From Rhodococcus sp. AW25M09 (GTDB lineage: Bacteria; Actinomycetota; Actinomycetes; Mycobacteriales; Mycobacteriaceae), in the NCBI RefSeq assembly GCF_000333955.1, contig NZ_CAPS01000056.1:1-64000 (forward strand): 64,000 nucleotides of DNA, read 5' to 3'. Of this stretch, positions 45,636-55,217 are shown in pieces. How positions within the stretch are numbered: the first letter of the stretch is position 1; the number at the start of each line of letters is the position of its first letter. The notes under the pieces were generated by a model, which did not search any database, had not been told where the DNA came from, and saw only the letters and a list, made by a program, of their open reading frames with translations. The translations under genes and the position numbers were made by a program.

Positions 45636-45675
45636 TATTGAGTGTGAGTCAATAGTTATTGACTAACACTCAATA
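45636..45675. promoter_or_regulatory. TetR-type operator between monooxygenase operon and tetR
   Basis: Left arm TATTGAGTGTGAGTCAATA (45636-45654) and right arm TATTGACTAACACTCAATA (45657-45675) are inverted repeats with one mismatch and a two-base centre. The right arm overlaps the TAGGAT box of tetR by two bases. Each arm also holds an internal TTGAGT/AGTCAA symmetry. Binding here would repress both divergent promoters. Confidence 0.85.
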
Positions 45676-45679
45676 GGAT
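45674..45679 (+). promoter_or_regulatory. Predicted leaderless -10 box of tetR
   Basis: TAGGAT, six bases before the ATG at 45686, overlapping the operator's right end. Confidence 0.55.
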
Positions 45680-45685
45680 GATTGC

Positions 45686-46351
45686 ATGGCGAATGTGAGC
45701 AACGCCGGCGTTCCGACAACAAAGAGGACACGACTCAGTCCGCAACAACGACGAGCACAACTGATCGAGCTCGGCACCGAAATGCTGGCCGAACGCCCCC
45801 TCGAACAGATCTCCGTAGAGGACATCGCCGATCAAGCGGGCGTCTCCCGAGGTCTACTGTTCCACTACTTCGCCTCCAAGCAGGACTTTCACCTCGAAAT
45901 AGTGCGCGAGGCATCCCGGTCGATGCTCGAGAGAACAGCCCCCGATCCCGATCTCGAGCCCTTCGAGATCCTCCGCGATTCCATCGCCAACTACGTCGAC
46001 TACGTCAGCGAAAAACGCGACACCTTCATCTCCCTGCTCCGTGGCACTGCCAGCGGAGACCCGCAGATGCGCGAGGTGTTTGAGCAGACCCGCACCACCA
46101 TGGCCGATCGCACCCTGGTTCAACTCGCCGTGCTCGACATGGATGTGACCCCCACCGTCGACCTTGCCGTCCGCGGCTGGATCGCTTTCGTGGAAGAAGC
46201 CACCATCACCTGGCTCCGCGACCCCCGCATCAGTCGCGACGAACTCATCGACCTCAACGTCAACGCGCTGCCCGCCGTCGCCCTGGCACCGGGAATGATC
46301 GCCGCCCTCCTCGAATCCGACGCGGAAGTCGAAGTCGAAGCGGCGACCTGA
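45686..46351 (+). CDS. TetR/AcrR family transcriptional regulator
   Basis: 221 residues. The N-terminal helix-turn-helix is RRAQLIELGTEMLAERPLEQ then ISVEDIADQAGVSRGLLFHY with FASKQDF, the TetR signature. The C-terminal ligand domain is unremarkable. It is divergent from the monooxygenase operon with a 40-base palindrome in the 69-base gap, so it very likely represses that operon and itself. The inducer is probably a ketone, lipid or acyl compound; this is inference. Confidence 0.92.
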   Translation: MANVSNAGVPTTKRTRLSPQQRRAQLIELGTEMLAERPLEQISVEDIADQAGVSRGLLFHYFASKQDFHLEIVREASRSMLERTAPDPDLEPFEILRDSIANYVDYVSEKRDTFISLLRGTASGDPQMREVFEQTRTTMADRTLVQLAVLDMDVTPTVDLAVRGWIAFVEEATITWLRDPRISRDELIDLNVNALPAVALAPGMIAALLESDAEVEVEAAT

Positions 46352-46374
46352 GCCGCCCGCCCGCCACCCCGCTC

Positions 46375-46425
46375 GCGTCAATGGACCATTGCACCGCTCA
46401 GACGTATGCAGTGGTCCATTGACGC
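46375..46425. repeat. Family B palindrome, copy 3
   Basis: Arms GCGTCAATGGACCA (46375-46388) and TGGTCCATTGACGC (46412-46425) are exact inverted repeats, with TTGCA and TGCAG continuing the partial pairing inwards. It lies in the gap between convergent tetR and kgd, next to a separate strong terminator. Confidence 0.9.
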
Positions 46426-46448
46426 AGAAGCAGGGGTCTGGAAACGAC

Positions 46449-46486
46449 GACAGCGGCCCACCCCTAGAAAGGGGTGGGCCGCTGTC
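46449..46486. terminator. Strong bidirectional terminator of kgd and tetR
   Basis: A perfect 17-bp stem, GACAGCGGCCCACCCCT (46449-46465) and AGGGGTGGGCCGCTGTC (46470-46486), with a four-base loop AGAA. GTCGTTTCC follows on the minus strand, and ACTTTTCTAG within 20 bases on the plus strand. It ends 14 bases beyond the kgd stop. Confidence 0.92.
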
Positions 46487-46500
46487 GCTAGTGGACTTTT

Positions 46501-49500
46501 CTAGCCTTCGCCGACTGCGTTGAAGGCCTCGTCGATGATCTCGAGCTGCTCGACGGCGTGGACCTTGCTCGAGCCCGACGACGGGGCGGACATTGCGCGA
46601 CGGGAGATGCGCTTGATGCCGACCAGTTTCTCGGGCATGAGCTCGGGCAACGCGAGACCGAAGAACGGCCACGCACCCTGGTTCGCGGGCTCTTCCTGAA
46701 CCCAACGGAATTCCGTTGCGTTCGGGTAGCTTTCGAGCGCTTCCCGGATCCGGCGGACCGGCACGGGGTAGAGCTGTTCGATGCGGACGATGGCGACGTC
46801 GTCGCGGTTGTCCTTCTGCTTGCGAGCGAGGAGCTCGTAGTAGAGCTTTCCGCTGACCATCAGTACGCGCTTGACCGCACTGCGGTCACCGGTGCCGGTG
46901 TCGTAGGTGGGCTCGTCGAACACCGAGTGGAACTTGCCGTCGGTGAAGTCCTCGATGTTGCTCACCGCAGCCTTGTTGCGCAGCATCGACTTCGGGGTGA
47001 AGACGATCAGCGGACGACGGATGCCGTCACGCGCGTGCCTGCGCAGCAGATGGAAGTAGTTCGCGGGGGTCGAGGGGAGAGCGACGGTCATCGAGCCTTC
47101 GGCGCACAACGTCAGGAAGCGTTCGATGCGACCGGACGTGTGGTCGGGGCCTTGACCTTCGTGGCCGTGCGGCAACAGCAGCACGACGTCGGAGAGCTGA
47201 CCCCACTTGGCTTCACCGGACGAGATGAACTCGTCGATGATGGACTGTGCGCCGTTGACGAAGTCGCCGAACTGCGCTTCCCACATCACCAGCGCGTCCG
47301 GGTTGCCCACGGAGTAGCCGTACTCGAAGCCGACGGCCGCGAACTCGCTCAGTGCGGAGTCGTAGACCATGAACTTGCCGGGGTTGTCGCTGCCCAGGTT
47401 CTGCAGCGGGGTGTACTCGGCTCCGGTCTTCCGGTCGATGATCACCGAGTGCCGCTGGGTGAACGTTCCGCGTCGGGTGTCCTGGCCGGAGAAGCGGATG
47501 TTGCGTCCCTCGTCCACGAGCGATCCGAGTGCGAGCAGCTCACCGAAGGCCCAGTCGACCTTGCCTTCGTACGACATTTCGCGACGCTTCTCGAGCACCG
47601 GCTTGACGCGCGGGTGCACGTTGAAGCCGTCGGGCACGTCGAGGTGGGCGTCGCCGATGCGGTGCAGGACCGATTTGTCGACGGCTGTCTTGAGCTTGGT
47701 GGGCAACTGCTGGTCGAGTTCGACGGACTCGCTGGGCTCGGGGGTGTACTTCTCGAGTTCACGCACCTCGTTGAAGACGCGTTCGAGCTGGCCCTGGTAG
47801 TCGCGGAGTGCGTCCTCGGCTTCCTTGAGCGAGATGTCGCCGCGGCCGATGAGCGATTCGGTGTAGCTCTTACGGACGCTGCGCTTGGTGTCGATCACGT
47901 CGTACATCGCAGGCTGGGTCATCGAGGGGTCGTCGCCCTCGTTGTGACCGCGTCGGCGGTAGCAGATCATGTCGATGACGACGTCCTTGTGGAACTTCTG
48001 ACGGAAGTCCACCGCCAGCTGCGCGACCCAGGCGCATGCCTCGGGGTCGTCGCCGTTGACGTGGAAGATCGGGGCGGCGATCATCTTCGCCACGTCGGTG
48101 CAGTACTCGGAGGAGCGTGAGAACTCCGGCGAGGTGGTGAAGCCGACCTGGTTGTTGACGACGATGTGCACGGTGCCGCCGGTGCGGTAGCCCCGCAGAT
48201 CCGACAGGTTCAGTGTCTCGGCGACGACGCCCTGGCCGGCGAACGCAGCATCTCCGTGCAGCATGAGAGGCAGGACGGAGTAGCCGCCCTGGCCGGTGCC
48301 CTTGTCGTGCAGGTCCTGCTTGGCTCGGACGAGTCCTTCGAGAACCGGATCGACGGCCTCGAGGTGCGACGGGTTCGCCGTGAGCGAGACCTTGATGTCG
48401 TTCTCGCCGAACATCTGGATGTACGTGCCCTCGGCACCGAGGTGGTACTTCACGTCGCCGGAGCCGTGTGCGGCGGCCGGGTTCATGTTGCCCTCGAACT
48501 CGGTGAAGATCTTCGAGTAGGGCTTGCCGACGATGTTGGCGAGCACGTTCAGTCGGCCGCGGTGCGGCATGCCGATGACGACCTCGTCGAGCGCGTACTC
48601 GGCGCTCTGGTCGATCACCGAATCCATCATCGGGATGACCGACTCGGCACCTTCGAGCGAGAAGCGCTTCTGCCCGACGTACTTGGTCTGCAGGAACGTC
48701 TCGAACGCCTCGGCGGCGTTGAGCTTGCTCAGGATGTACTTCTGCTGCGCCACAGTCGGTTTGACGTGCTTTGCCTCGACGCGTTCCTGCAGCCAGGACA
48801 CCTGCTCGGTCTCGAGGATGTGGGTGTATTCGACGCCCACGTGGCGGCAGTACGAGTCGCGCAGGACGCTCAGCACGTCGCGCAGCTTCATCTTGTCCTT
48901 GCCGTGGAACCCGCCGACCTTGAACTCGCGGTCGAGATCCCACAGCGTGAGGTCGTGGCTGATCACGTCGAGATCCGGATGCATCCGGAACTTGTCCTTG
49001 GTGAACTGCAACGGATCGGTGTCGGCCATCAGGTGCCCGCGGTTGCGGTACGCCGCGATGAGCTCGAGCACTCGGGTGTTCTTGTCGACCGTGCCCTCGG
49101 GCAGATCCTTGCGCCAGCGGATGGGCTCGTACGGAATCTTGAGCGAATGGAACAGCTCGTCGTAGAACTCGTCGCTGATCAGCAGGTTGTGGATCGTCTT
49201 GAGGAAGTCGCCCGATTCCGCGCCCTGAATGATGCGGTGGTCGTACGTCGAGGTCAGGGTCATGAGCTTGCCGACACCGAACTCGGCGAGGCGCTCGTCG
49301 CTGGCCCCCTGGAACTCTGCCGGGTACTCCATCGCGCCGGCACCGATGATGGCACCCTGGCCCTTCATCAACCGCGGCACCGAGTGCACGGTTCCGATTC
49401 CGCCGGGATTGGTCAGCGAGATGGTGACACCCTGGAAGTCTTCACCGGTGAGCTTGCCGTCGCGGGCGCGGCGCACGATGTCCTCGTACGCGTTGTAGAA

Positions 49501-50340
49501 CTGCGTGAAGGTGAAGTCCTGAGTGTTCTTGATCGCGGCGACAACGAGGGAACGGTTTCCATCCTTGCCGGGCAGGTCGATAGCGAGACCGAGATTGATC
49601 GCTGCGGGAGTGACGGCGTTCGGCTTGCCGTCTACCTCGGCGAAATGGCGGTTCATGTTCGGGAACGCCTTGACGGCCTGCACGATGGCATAACCGAGCA
49701 GGTGCGTGAACGAGATCTTGCCACCTCGGGTACGCGCGAGGTGGTTGTTGACGACGAGACGGTTGTCCACCATCAGCTTCGCCGGGATTGCACGGACACT
49801 TGTCGCGGTCGGAATTTGCAACGAGGCGGACATGTTCTTCGCCACCGCCGCTGCGGCACCGCGCAGAACCTTGCTCGACTCCTCGCCGAATTCGGCTGCA
49901 GCGGGAGCCGACTTGGCCGGAGCTGCCTTCTTCTCGGCAGGCTTGGCGGCAGGCTTCGAGGCTTCTGCCTTGGGAGCGGGGGCCTTCGGAGCTTCGGTTT
50001 TGGGAGCAGCCTTCGGCGCTTCGGTATTTGGAGCAGCCTTCGGCGCTTCGGACTTGGGAGCGTCGGTCTTCTGCGGAGTCGAGGCGGCAGGCTTGGCTGG
50101 GGGCGCGGGTGCTGCGGGAGGAGCAGACTTGGTCGAGCTACCGTTCGAGGCCGCGCCGTTGCCCGACGCGCCGTTGGAGTCGCCAGCCGTGTCGTCGTCC
50201 ATCACGGCGTCGGGGTCGTAACCGGTGAGAAACTCGTGCCAGCTCGCGTCGACGGAGGAAGGGTCCTGCTTGAATCGCTGGTACATCTCGTCGACCAGCC
50301 ATTGATTCTGTCCGAATTGGGTAGTAGAGCTGCTGCTCAC
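46501..50340 (-). CDS. kgd: Multifunctional 2-oxoglutarate dehydrogenase E1/E2 and decarboxylase (Kgd/OdhA)
   Basis: 1279 residues. The N-terminal helix [20 protein letters not shown] is followed by an Ala/Pro/Lys-rich linker at about residues 45-150 with repeated APKAAP units. Next is an E2-like acyltransferase domain ([20 protein letters not shown] to [16 protein letters not shown]) without a lipoyl domain. The E1 part has thiamine motifs such as [14 protein letters not shown] and IVVNNQVGF. Mycolic-acid actinobacteria use this fused enzyme in the TCA cycle with separate lipoylated partners, under GarA control. GTG start. Confidence 0.96.
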   Translation of the reverse strand: MSSSSTTQFGQNQWLVDEMYQRFKQDPSSVDASWHEFLTGYDPDAVMDDDTAGDSNGASGNGAASNGSSTKSAPPAAPAPPAKPAASTPQKTDAPKSEAPKAAPNTEAPKAAPKTEAPKAPAPKAEASKPAAKPAEKKAAPAKSAPAAAEFGEESSKVLRGAAAAVAKNMSASLQIPTATSVRAIPAKLMVDNRLVVNNHLARTRGGKISFTHLLGYAIVQAVKAFPNMNRHFAEVDGKPNAVTPAAINLGLAIDLPGKDGNRSLVVAAIKNTQDFTFTQFYNAYEDIVRRARDGKLTGEDFQGVTISLTNPGGIGTVHSVPRLMKGQGAIIGAGAMEYPAEFQGASDERLAEFGVGKLMTLTSTYDHRIIQGAESGDFLKTIHNLLISDEFYDELFHSLKIPYEPIRWRKDLPEGTVDKNTRVLELIAAYRNRGHLMADTDPLQFTKDKFRMHPDLDVISHDLTLWDLDREFKVGGFHGKDKMKLRDVLSVLRDSYCRHVGVEYTHILETEQVSWLQERVEAKHVKPTVAQQKYILSKLNAAEAFETFLQTKYVGQKRFSLEGAESVIPMMDSVIDQSAEYALDEVVIGMPHRGRLNVLANIVGKPYSKIFTEFEGNMNPAAAHGSGDVKYHLGAEGTYIQMFGENDIKVSLTANPSHLEAVDPVLEGLVRAKQDLHDKGTGQGGYSVLPLMLHGDAAFAGQGVVAETLNLSDLRGYRTGGTVHIVVNNQVGFTTSPEFSRSSEYCTDVAKMIAAPIFHVNGDDPEACAWVAQLAVDFRQKFHKDVVIDMICYRRRGHNEGDDPSMTQPAMYDVIDTKRSVRKSYTESLIGRGDISLKEAEDALRDYQGQLERVFNEVRELEKYTPEPSESVELDQQLPTKLKTAVDKSVLHRIGDAHLDVPDGFNVHPRVKPVLEKRREMSYEGKVDWAFGELLALGSLVDEGRNIRFSGQDTRRGTFTQRHSVIIDRKTGAEYTPLQNLGSDNPGKFMVYDSALSEFAAVGFEYGYSVGNPDALVMWEAQFGDFVNGAQSIIDEFISSGEAKWGQLSDVVLLLPHGHEGQGPDHTSGRIERFLTLCAEGSMTVALPSTPANYFHLLRRHARDGIRRPLIVFTPKSMLRNKAAVSNIEDFTDGKFHSVFDEPTYDTGTGDRSAVKRVLMVSGKLYYELLARKQKDNRDDVAIVRIEQLYPVPVRRIREALESYPNATEFRWVQEEPANQGAWPFFGLALPELMPEKLVGIKRISRRAMSAPSSGSSKVHAVEQLEIIDEAFNAVGEG

Positions 50341-50450
50341 GGCAGTAGTTCGCCTCGTTTCTGTCTTCGTTCCCGTTCAGCGCGCGTACATCTCCAGGCT
50401 AGACCTTTGGTCCAGCTCACATGTGTCCGGGACGTAGCTGTGATACGTAC

Positions 50451-53400
50451 TCACCGGTAACCATCGGCCTCGTTGTCGATGACTCCTTGGACTATCGAAT
50501 TATTCCCGCGGTTCGTTTCGGCTGCAGTCCACAACTGCGTGTAGAAGCCGCCACGGAAGCGAAGCTCCGAGTGTTGTCCGACTTCCACGATACGGCCGCC
50601 GTCGACGACCACGATGAGATCCGCTCGTGCGGCGGTAGCCAATCTGTGAGCAACGACCACGGCGGTGCGGGTGCGCGCGACGGCATTGCTGGCCGCAAGC
50701 ACGGTGCGTTCGGTCGCCGGATCGAGTGTGGCGGTGGCCTCGTCGAGTAGGAGCAGGTCGGGGTCGACCAGCTCGGCTCGGGCCAGTGCGATCAGCTGTC
50801 TCTGACCCGCGGACAATCCTTGACCCCGTTCTCCTACGGGTTGGTGCATACCGCCACGAAGTGCAGCAATGGTGCTCAGAGCACCCACCGAACGAGCCGC
50901 CTGCTCGATATCGGCGCGGCTGGCATCGGGTCTGCCGTAGGCGATGTTCGACGCCACGGTTCCGGTGAACAGGTGCGCCTCCTGCGGTACGACGCCGAGT
51001 CGGTGCCGGTAGTCCGAGAGGCGATAGTCGCGCAGATCGTGGCCGCCGACCCGCACCGAACCGGAGGTCGGATCGTAGAAGCGGGCCAGCAGTTTCACCA
51101 CGGTGGATTTGCCGGCTCCGGTGCGCCCGACCAGGGCGACAGTGGTGCCGGCAGGAATGGTGAGAGTTACCTCACGCAGTGCATCGGTATGAGCCCCGGC
51201 ATACCGAAAACCGACGTCGACGAGATCGATGTCGGCCCTGAGGCGACCGCCCGGGAGAGCGGTGGGGTCCGCGGCGGTGGCAGTTTCGATCGAACTCGTA
51301 GTGCGTAGCAGGTCGCCGATGCGACCGACTCCGACGCGCGCCTGCTGGTAGCCGTCGAACACTTGCGAGAGCTGCTGGATCGGGCCGAAGAGCAGTCCGA
51401 GGTAGAGCACGAACGCCACGAGGGTTCCCGCGGTGGTCGCCCCGGTTGCGATCTGATGCGCGCCGACGAACACCACGACGGCAAGGGCGATGTCGGAGAG
51501 CAACGTGATGAGCGGAAAGAACACCGAGATCGCGGTCTGCGATCTCATCCGGCTCGCTCGGTAGCGGTTGGAACGCTCGGCGAACCGGGACGCGGCGTAC
51601 TCCTCGCGACGGTATGCCTGTGCGGCGCGCAACCCCGTGACGTTTTCCTGGAAGTCGGCATTGACGATCGAAATACGTTCGCGGGACGTCGAGTACGCCG
51701 CCGAGGAAATTCGCCGGAAGATCACGGTGGCCACGGCAAGGGGTGGTACGACCGCCAGCGCCACCAGCCCGAGAGTGAGGTCGGTGACGAGCAGTGCGGC
51801 GGCAATGCCCACCACGGTCAGCACGCTCACCACGGCCGTCGATGCGCCCGTTTGAATGAACGACGAGAGCGCATCGACGTCGGTTGTCATCCGGGTCATG
51901 ATGCGGCCGGACAGCTCACGTTCGTAGTAGTCCAGGCCCAGCCGCTGAATGTGCGCGTAACTGCGCACGCGTAGTCCGAAGAGCACCCGCTCACCCGCTC
52001 GCGCGGTGATCACCGTCGTCCAACAGACGACGAACCAACTCGCTGCGGCCAGCACGACGCCGATAGAGGTGGCGATCCACAGAGTGTTCGAGTCTCCGCG
52101 CGCCACTCCGCTGTCCACCGCAAAGCGCACGAGGGAGGGAAAAGCGATCGAGGCCAGCGAGTCCAGTGCGAGCAGCACCACCACGGCTGCGAGCAGCAAC
52201 CTGACCGGTCCGAGCAACCTCGACAGCCGGAAACCTGGATCGGGGCGCCGGAGCTCGGATCCCGATGCGCCGGGATCCTCGGTCGCCGGAGGCAGGGCCG
52301 CGACGGCCTCGGCGATGGCCGGGGTGGGCGCGAGCGAGCCGAAGGCCCCTGCCATCGCAGGACCGTGCCCACCACCACCGCCGGGTGCGGGCGAGGCGAT
52401 GGTGCCGGGCTCGGGAGTCGATTCGAGCGCGCTATCGGGCCACAGTGTTTCGGCCGAGGGCTCAGGGACCGTGCCCGGCTCGAACTCGCCGCCGCCTGTT
52501 TCGTCACCGCCTGTTTCATCACCGCCTGTTTCGTCACCGCCGGCGAGCAGGGCGCGGAACAGTGGACAACGCCGATCGAGTTCGTCGACCGTCCCGGTGT
52601 CGATGATGCGGCCGTTGTCGAGTACGGCGACTCGGTCGGCCAGTGTCAGGGTGGAGCGGCGATGAGCGAGGACGAGAGTCGCGCGAGAACGGACGCCGCG
52701 CAACGCGTCGAAGATCGCGGCTTCGGTCTCGGCGTCGACTGCCGAGGTGGCGTCGTCGAGGATCAGAATTCGCGGATCGACGAGCAGAGCTCGCGCGAGG
52801 GCGATGCGTTGTCGTTGACCTCCGGAGAGGGTGAGTCCGCGTTCGCCGACGAGGCTGTCGTATCCCTCGGGCAGCGCCTCGATGAAGGTGGAGGCCTGCG
52901 CCAGGCGCGCCGCGTGCTCGATCTCGTCCGTAGTGGCGTCGGGCCTACCGAGAGCGATATTGGCGGCGATGCTGTCGGAGAACAGGAACGGTTCGTCGAA
53001 CACCAGGGACACCGCCTCGCGCAGCGATGTGGAGTCGAGGTCGTCGATATCGACGGACATGTCGCCGGATGTGAGCGCGATCCGGCCCGCGGAAGGGCGG
53101 TAGAAGCGGGGCAGCAGGAGCGCGAGCGCGGTCTTTCCCGAGCCCGCATGCCCGACGACGGCAACCGTTTCGCCGGGCGAGATAGTCAGGTTCAGGCCCG
53201 TGAGCACGTCCCGCTCGGGCTCGAATCCGAAGGTGACCTCGCTGATACTGACGCCGAGTGGGCCGTCGGGCAATGCGATCGGCTGCGTCGGTTCCGGGTC
53301 GGACGGCTCGGTGTCGACAACCTCGTAGACGCGTTCGACGGCAGCGCGGGAGAGCTGCGCCATGATGATCACGGACGAGACGGTTCGGGTGACGGCGGAC

Positions 53401-54380
53401 AGCGTGGCGACGTAGGTGGCGAAGGCCAGAAATGTGCCGATGGTGATGTTGCCCTGCAGCGCAAGATAGCCGCCGAGGGCGATGACACCGACGAGACCGA
53501 GCTGGGGGATGGTGGCCATCGACGGTGCGAACCGTGAGTTGATCCGCGCCGACCGCATGCGCTCGGAGAACAGTGTGCGGCCGAGTGCTTCGATGCGGTC
53601 CACGGCGCGAGCTTCCTGGCCGAAGCCCTTGACCACTCTGACGCCGGTGACGGTTTCTTCGACATGCTGGGCAAGGTCGGCGGCGCGCTGCTGCGCAGAC
53701 CAGGTGGCCGCGAACAGGATCGGGCGGATGCGGTAGACGACGATGCCGACCGCGGGAACGATGAGGACCGCGACCACGGTGAGCAGCGGAGACAGGTACG
53801 CCATGACCATGAGGGCAAGGACGAACTGCAGTAGCGCCCCGGCCGACAGCGGCACCATGGCCAGCAGTCCCTGCACGAGTTGCAGGTCGGTGATCGACCT
53901 CGACACGACCTGACCGGTACGGATCTCGTCCTGCTTGCGGCCGTCGAGCCGCTGCAACGAGGCCAGCAGGTCCAGGCGCAGATCGTGTTGGACGTCGATG
54001 GAGAGCCTGCCTGCGAGCATGCGCCGACCGAACTGGCAGGCGAATCGTACGAGACCCAACAGCGCAATGGCCACCGCGACCGTGAGGATGACCTCGCCCT
54101 TGCCCGCGGTCGCGTCGTCGATCGCCAACCTGGTGAGCAGTGGGAACGAGATATCGATGACCGCGGCGATCATCGTCACGCCCAGCGCGCCCAAGGCCGT
54201 GCGACGGTGCAGCATGCACTGCGCGATCAGACGCCGAATCCAGCCGCGCGGCGTGCGCGACGCATCGCTGTCGGCAGCGACATCACTACTCGACCGATCG
54301 AGCTCGACGAGGGTGCTGTTGTTCGCCGAGTCGCTGCCTGCGGCCTCGCCACGGTTCGTCACCGAATTACTGTGTGCCAT
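50451..54380 (-). CDS. Fused two-half ABC exporter (ABC transporter with two TMD-NBD units)
   Basis: 1309 residues: TMD1 (about 45-340), NBD1 (about 370-600), a Gly/Glu/Pro-rich linker with DETGG repeats (about 625-700), TMD2 and NBD2. NBD1 has Walker A GHAGSGKTAL, signature [15 protein letters not shown] and Walker B ILILDDATSAVD, with Asp replacing the catalytic Glu. NBD2 has GRTGAGKSTV, signature LSAGQRQLIALARA and LLLLDEATATLD. This is the asymmetric arrangement of heterodimeric exporters such as TM287/288, here in one chain as in mycobacterial Rv0194. Substrate unknown; multidrug or lipid export is likely. Confidence 0.93.
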   Translation of the reverse strand: MAHSNSVTNRGEAAGSDSANNSTLVELDRSSSDVAADSDASRTPRGWIRRLIAQCMLHRRTALGALGVTMIAAVIDISFPLLTRLAIDDATAGKGEVILTVAVAIALLGLVRFACQFGRRMLAGRLSIDVQHDLRLDLLASLQRLDGRKQDEIRTGQVVSRSITDLQLVQGLLAMVPLSAGALLQFVLALMVMAYLSPLLTVVAVLIVPAVGIVVYRIRPILFAATWSAQQRAADLAQHVEETVTGVRVVKGFGQEARAVDRIEALGRTLFSERMRSARINSRFAPSMATIPQLGLVGVIALGGYLALQGNITIGTFLAFATYVATLSAVTRTVSSVIIMAQLSRAAVERVYEVVDTEPSDPEPTQPIALPDGPLGVSISEVTFGFEPERDVLTGLNLTISPGETVAVVGHAGSGKTALALLLPRFYRPSAGRIALTSGDMSVDIDDLDSTSLREAVSLVFDEPFLFSDSIAANIALGRPDATTDEIEHAARLAQASTFIEALPEGYDSLVGERGLTLSGGQRQRIALARALLVDPRILILDDATSAVDAETEAAIFDALRGVRSRATLVLAHRRSTLTLADRVAVLDNGRIIDTGTVDELDRRCPLFRALLAGGDETGGDETGGDETGGGEFEPGTVPEPSAETLWPDSALESTPEPGTIASPAPGGGGGHGPAMAGAFGSLAPTPAIAEAVAALPPATEDPGASGSELRRPDPGFRLSRLLGPVRLLLAAVVVLLALDSLASIAFPSLVRFAVDSGVARGDSNTLWIATSIGVVLAAASWFVVCWTTVITARAGERVLFGLRVRSYAHIQRLGLDYYERELSGRIMTRMTTDVDALSSFIQTGASTAVVSVLTVVGIAAALLVTDLTLGLVALAVVPPLAVATVIFRRISSAAYSTSRERISIVNADFQENVTGLRAAQAYRREEYAASRFAERSNRYRASRMRSQTAISVFFPLITLLSDIALAVVVFVGAHQIATGATTAGTLVAFVLYLGLLFGPIQQLSQVFDGYQQARVGVGRIGDLLRTTSSIETATAADPTALPGGRLRADIDLVDVGFRYAGAHTDALREVTLTIPAGTTVALVGRTGAGKSTVVKLLARFYDPTSGSVRVGGHDLRDYRLSDYRHRLGVVPQEAHLFTGTVASNIAYGRPDASRADIEQAARSVGALSTIAALRGGMHQPVGERGQGLSAGQRQLIALARAELVDPDLLLLDEATATLDPATERTVLAASNAVARTRTAVVVAHRLATAARADLIVVVDGGRIVEVGQHSELRFRGGFYTQLWTAAETNRGNNSIVQGVIDNEADGYR
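52495..52539. repeat. 15-bp tandem repeat, three copies, in ABC exporter linker
   Basis: CCTGTTTCGTCACCG, CCTGTTTCATCACCG and CCTGTTTCGTCACCG follow each other on the plus strand, encoding Gly-Gly-Asp-Glu-Thr repeats on the minus strand between the two half-transporters. Confidence 0.95.
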
Positions 54381-54446
54381 CGATCGACAACGGTAGACCC
54401 GACCACCGACACGATCGGCAGGCGAATGCGGGTCCCGGCGTCGACC

Positions 54447-55217
54447 TCAGTCGATGTCGCGGGTGCGGGCCGTAAACCAGCCGCCACCGGTCAGCACCGC
54501 GGCCCACAGCGCGAGCCCGAGCGGTGCCCACGGCCACGACGCCAGATCAGCGGCGCCGTCCAACTGAGTCGCCGCCATCGTCGGCAGTGTCAGGTTCGAC
54601 GGCAACACGATGGCGATCGGTCCCAATCCCACTCCGAACAGGATCAGCGAGAGCAGTCCCTCGCCGAACGGCAGCCAGGCGACCAGCACGATCGCGGACC
54701 ACGTCGGAGATTTGAGCAACAGGCCCAGGCCGGCACCGATCATCGACCACAGCACGATGGCCAGTAGGCACGATGCCACGACACCGATGAACGGGCCGTC
54801 GAGAACCACGGTCCGGTCGTTGAAGATCAGCAGACAGATCAGGCTGGCCAGCAAGACGATCAGTCCGTATCCGAGCCCGAACAGGGCAGTGACGATGAGC
54901 TTGGCCGCGATCACCCCGTCGCGGCCGCGGGCCGTCAGGAAGCTGGTGGTGATGGTCTTGTGGGGAAATTCGGTTCCGGCATTGACGGCACCGAAGATGC
55001 CGGCGAACAGAATCGCGGCACCGGCAGCGACGTACAGGCCGATCGAGGCGACCCCACCCGAGATCTGGAGGTCCTCCTCGAATTCACCCAACTGGTTCGC
55101 GATGACCGAGGTGATGACGGAGGCGAAAATTCCGACCACGATCGGTGCGATCGCCAGTGCCCACCAGAATTTCAGCGTCGTGACTTTGCGGATCTCCGAG
55201 GTCAACAGCGCGTTCAT
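54447..55217 (-). CDS. ABC-2 type transporter permease
   Basis: 256 residues, six predicted spans starting FWWALAIAPIVVGIFASVIT. NAGTEFPHKTITTSFLTARG is the cytoplasmic loop typical of ABC-2 permeases that follow CcmA-like ATPases. It starts in the stop of the ATPase gene (four-base overlap), so the two form one transporter. Substrate unknown; related pairs export drugs, lantibiotics or lipids. Confidence 0.85.
   Translation of the reverse strand: MNALLTSEIRKVTTLKFWWALAIAPIVVGIFASVITSVIANQLGEFEEDLQISGGVASIGLYVAAGAAILFAGIFGAVNAGTEFPHKTITTSFLTARGRDGVIAAKLIVTALFGLGYGLIVLLASLICLLIFNDRTVVLDGPFIGVVASCLLAIVLWSMIGAGLGLLLKSPTWSAIVLVAWLPFGEGLLSLILFGVGLGPIAIVLPSNLTLPTMAATQLDGAADLASWPWAPLGLALWAAVLTGGGWFTARTRDID

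Noticed and set aside
48166..50460. 764-codon plus-strand frame opposite kgd
   Set aside because: Shadow of kgd; the apparent repeats are the complement of the Ala/Pro/Lys linker.
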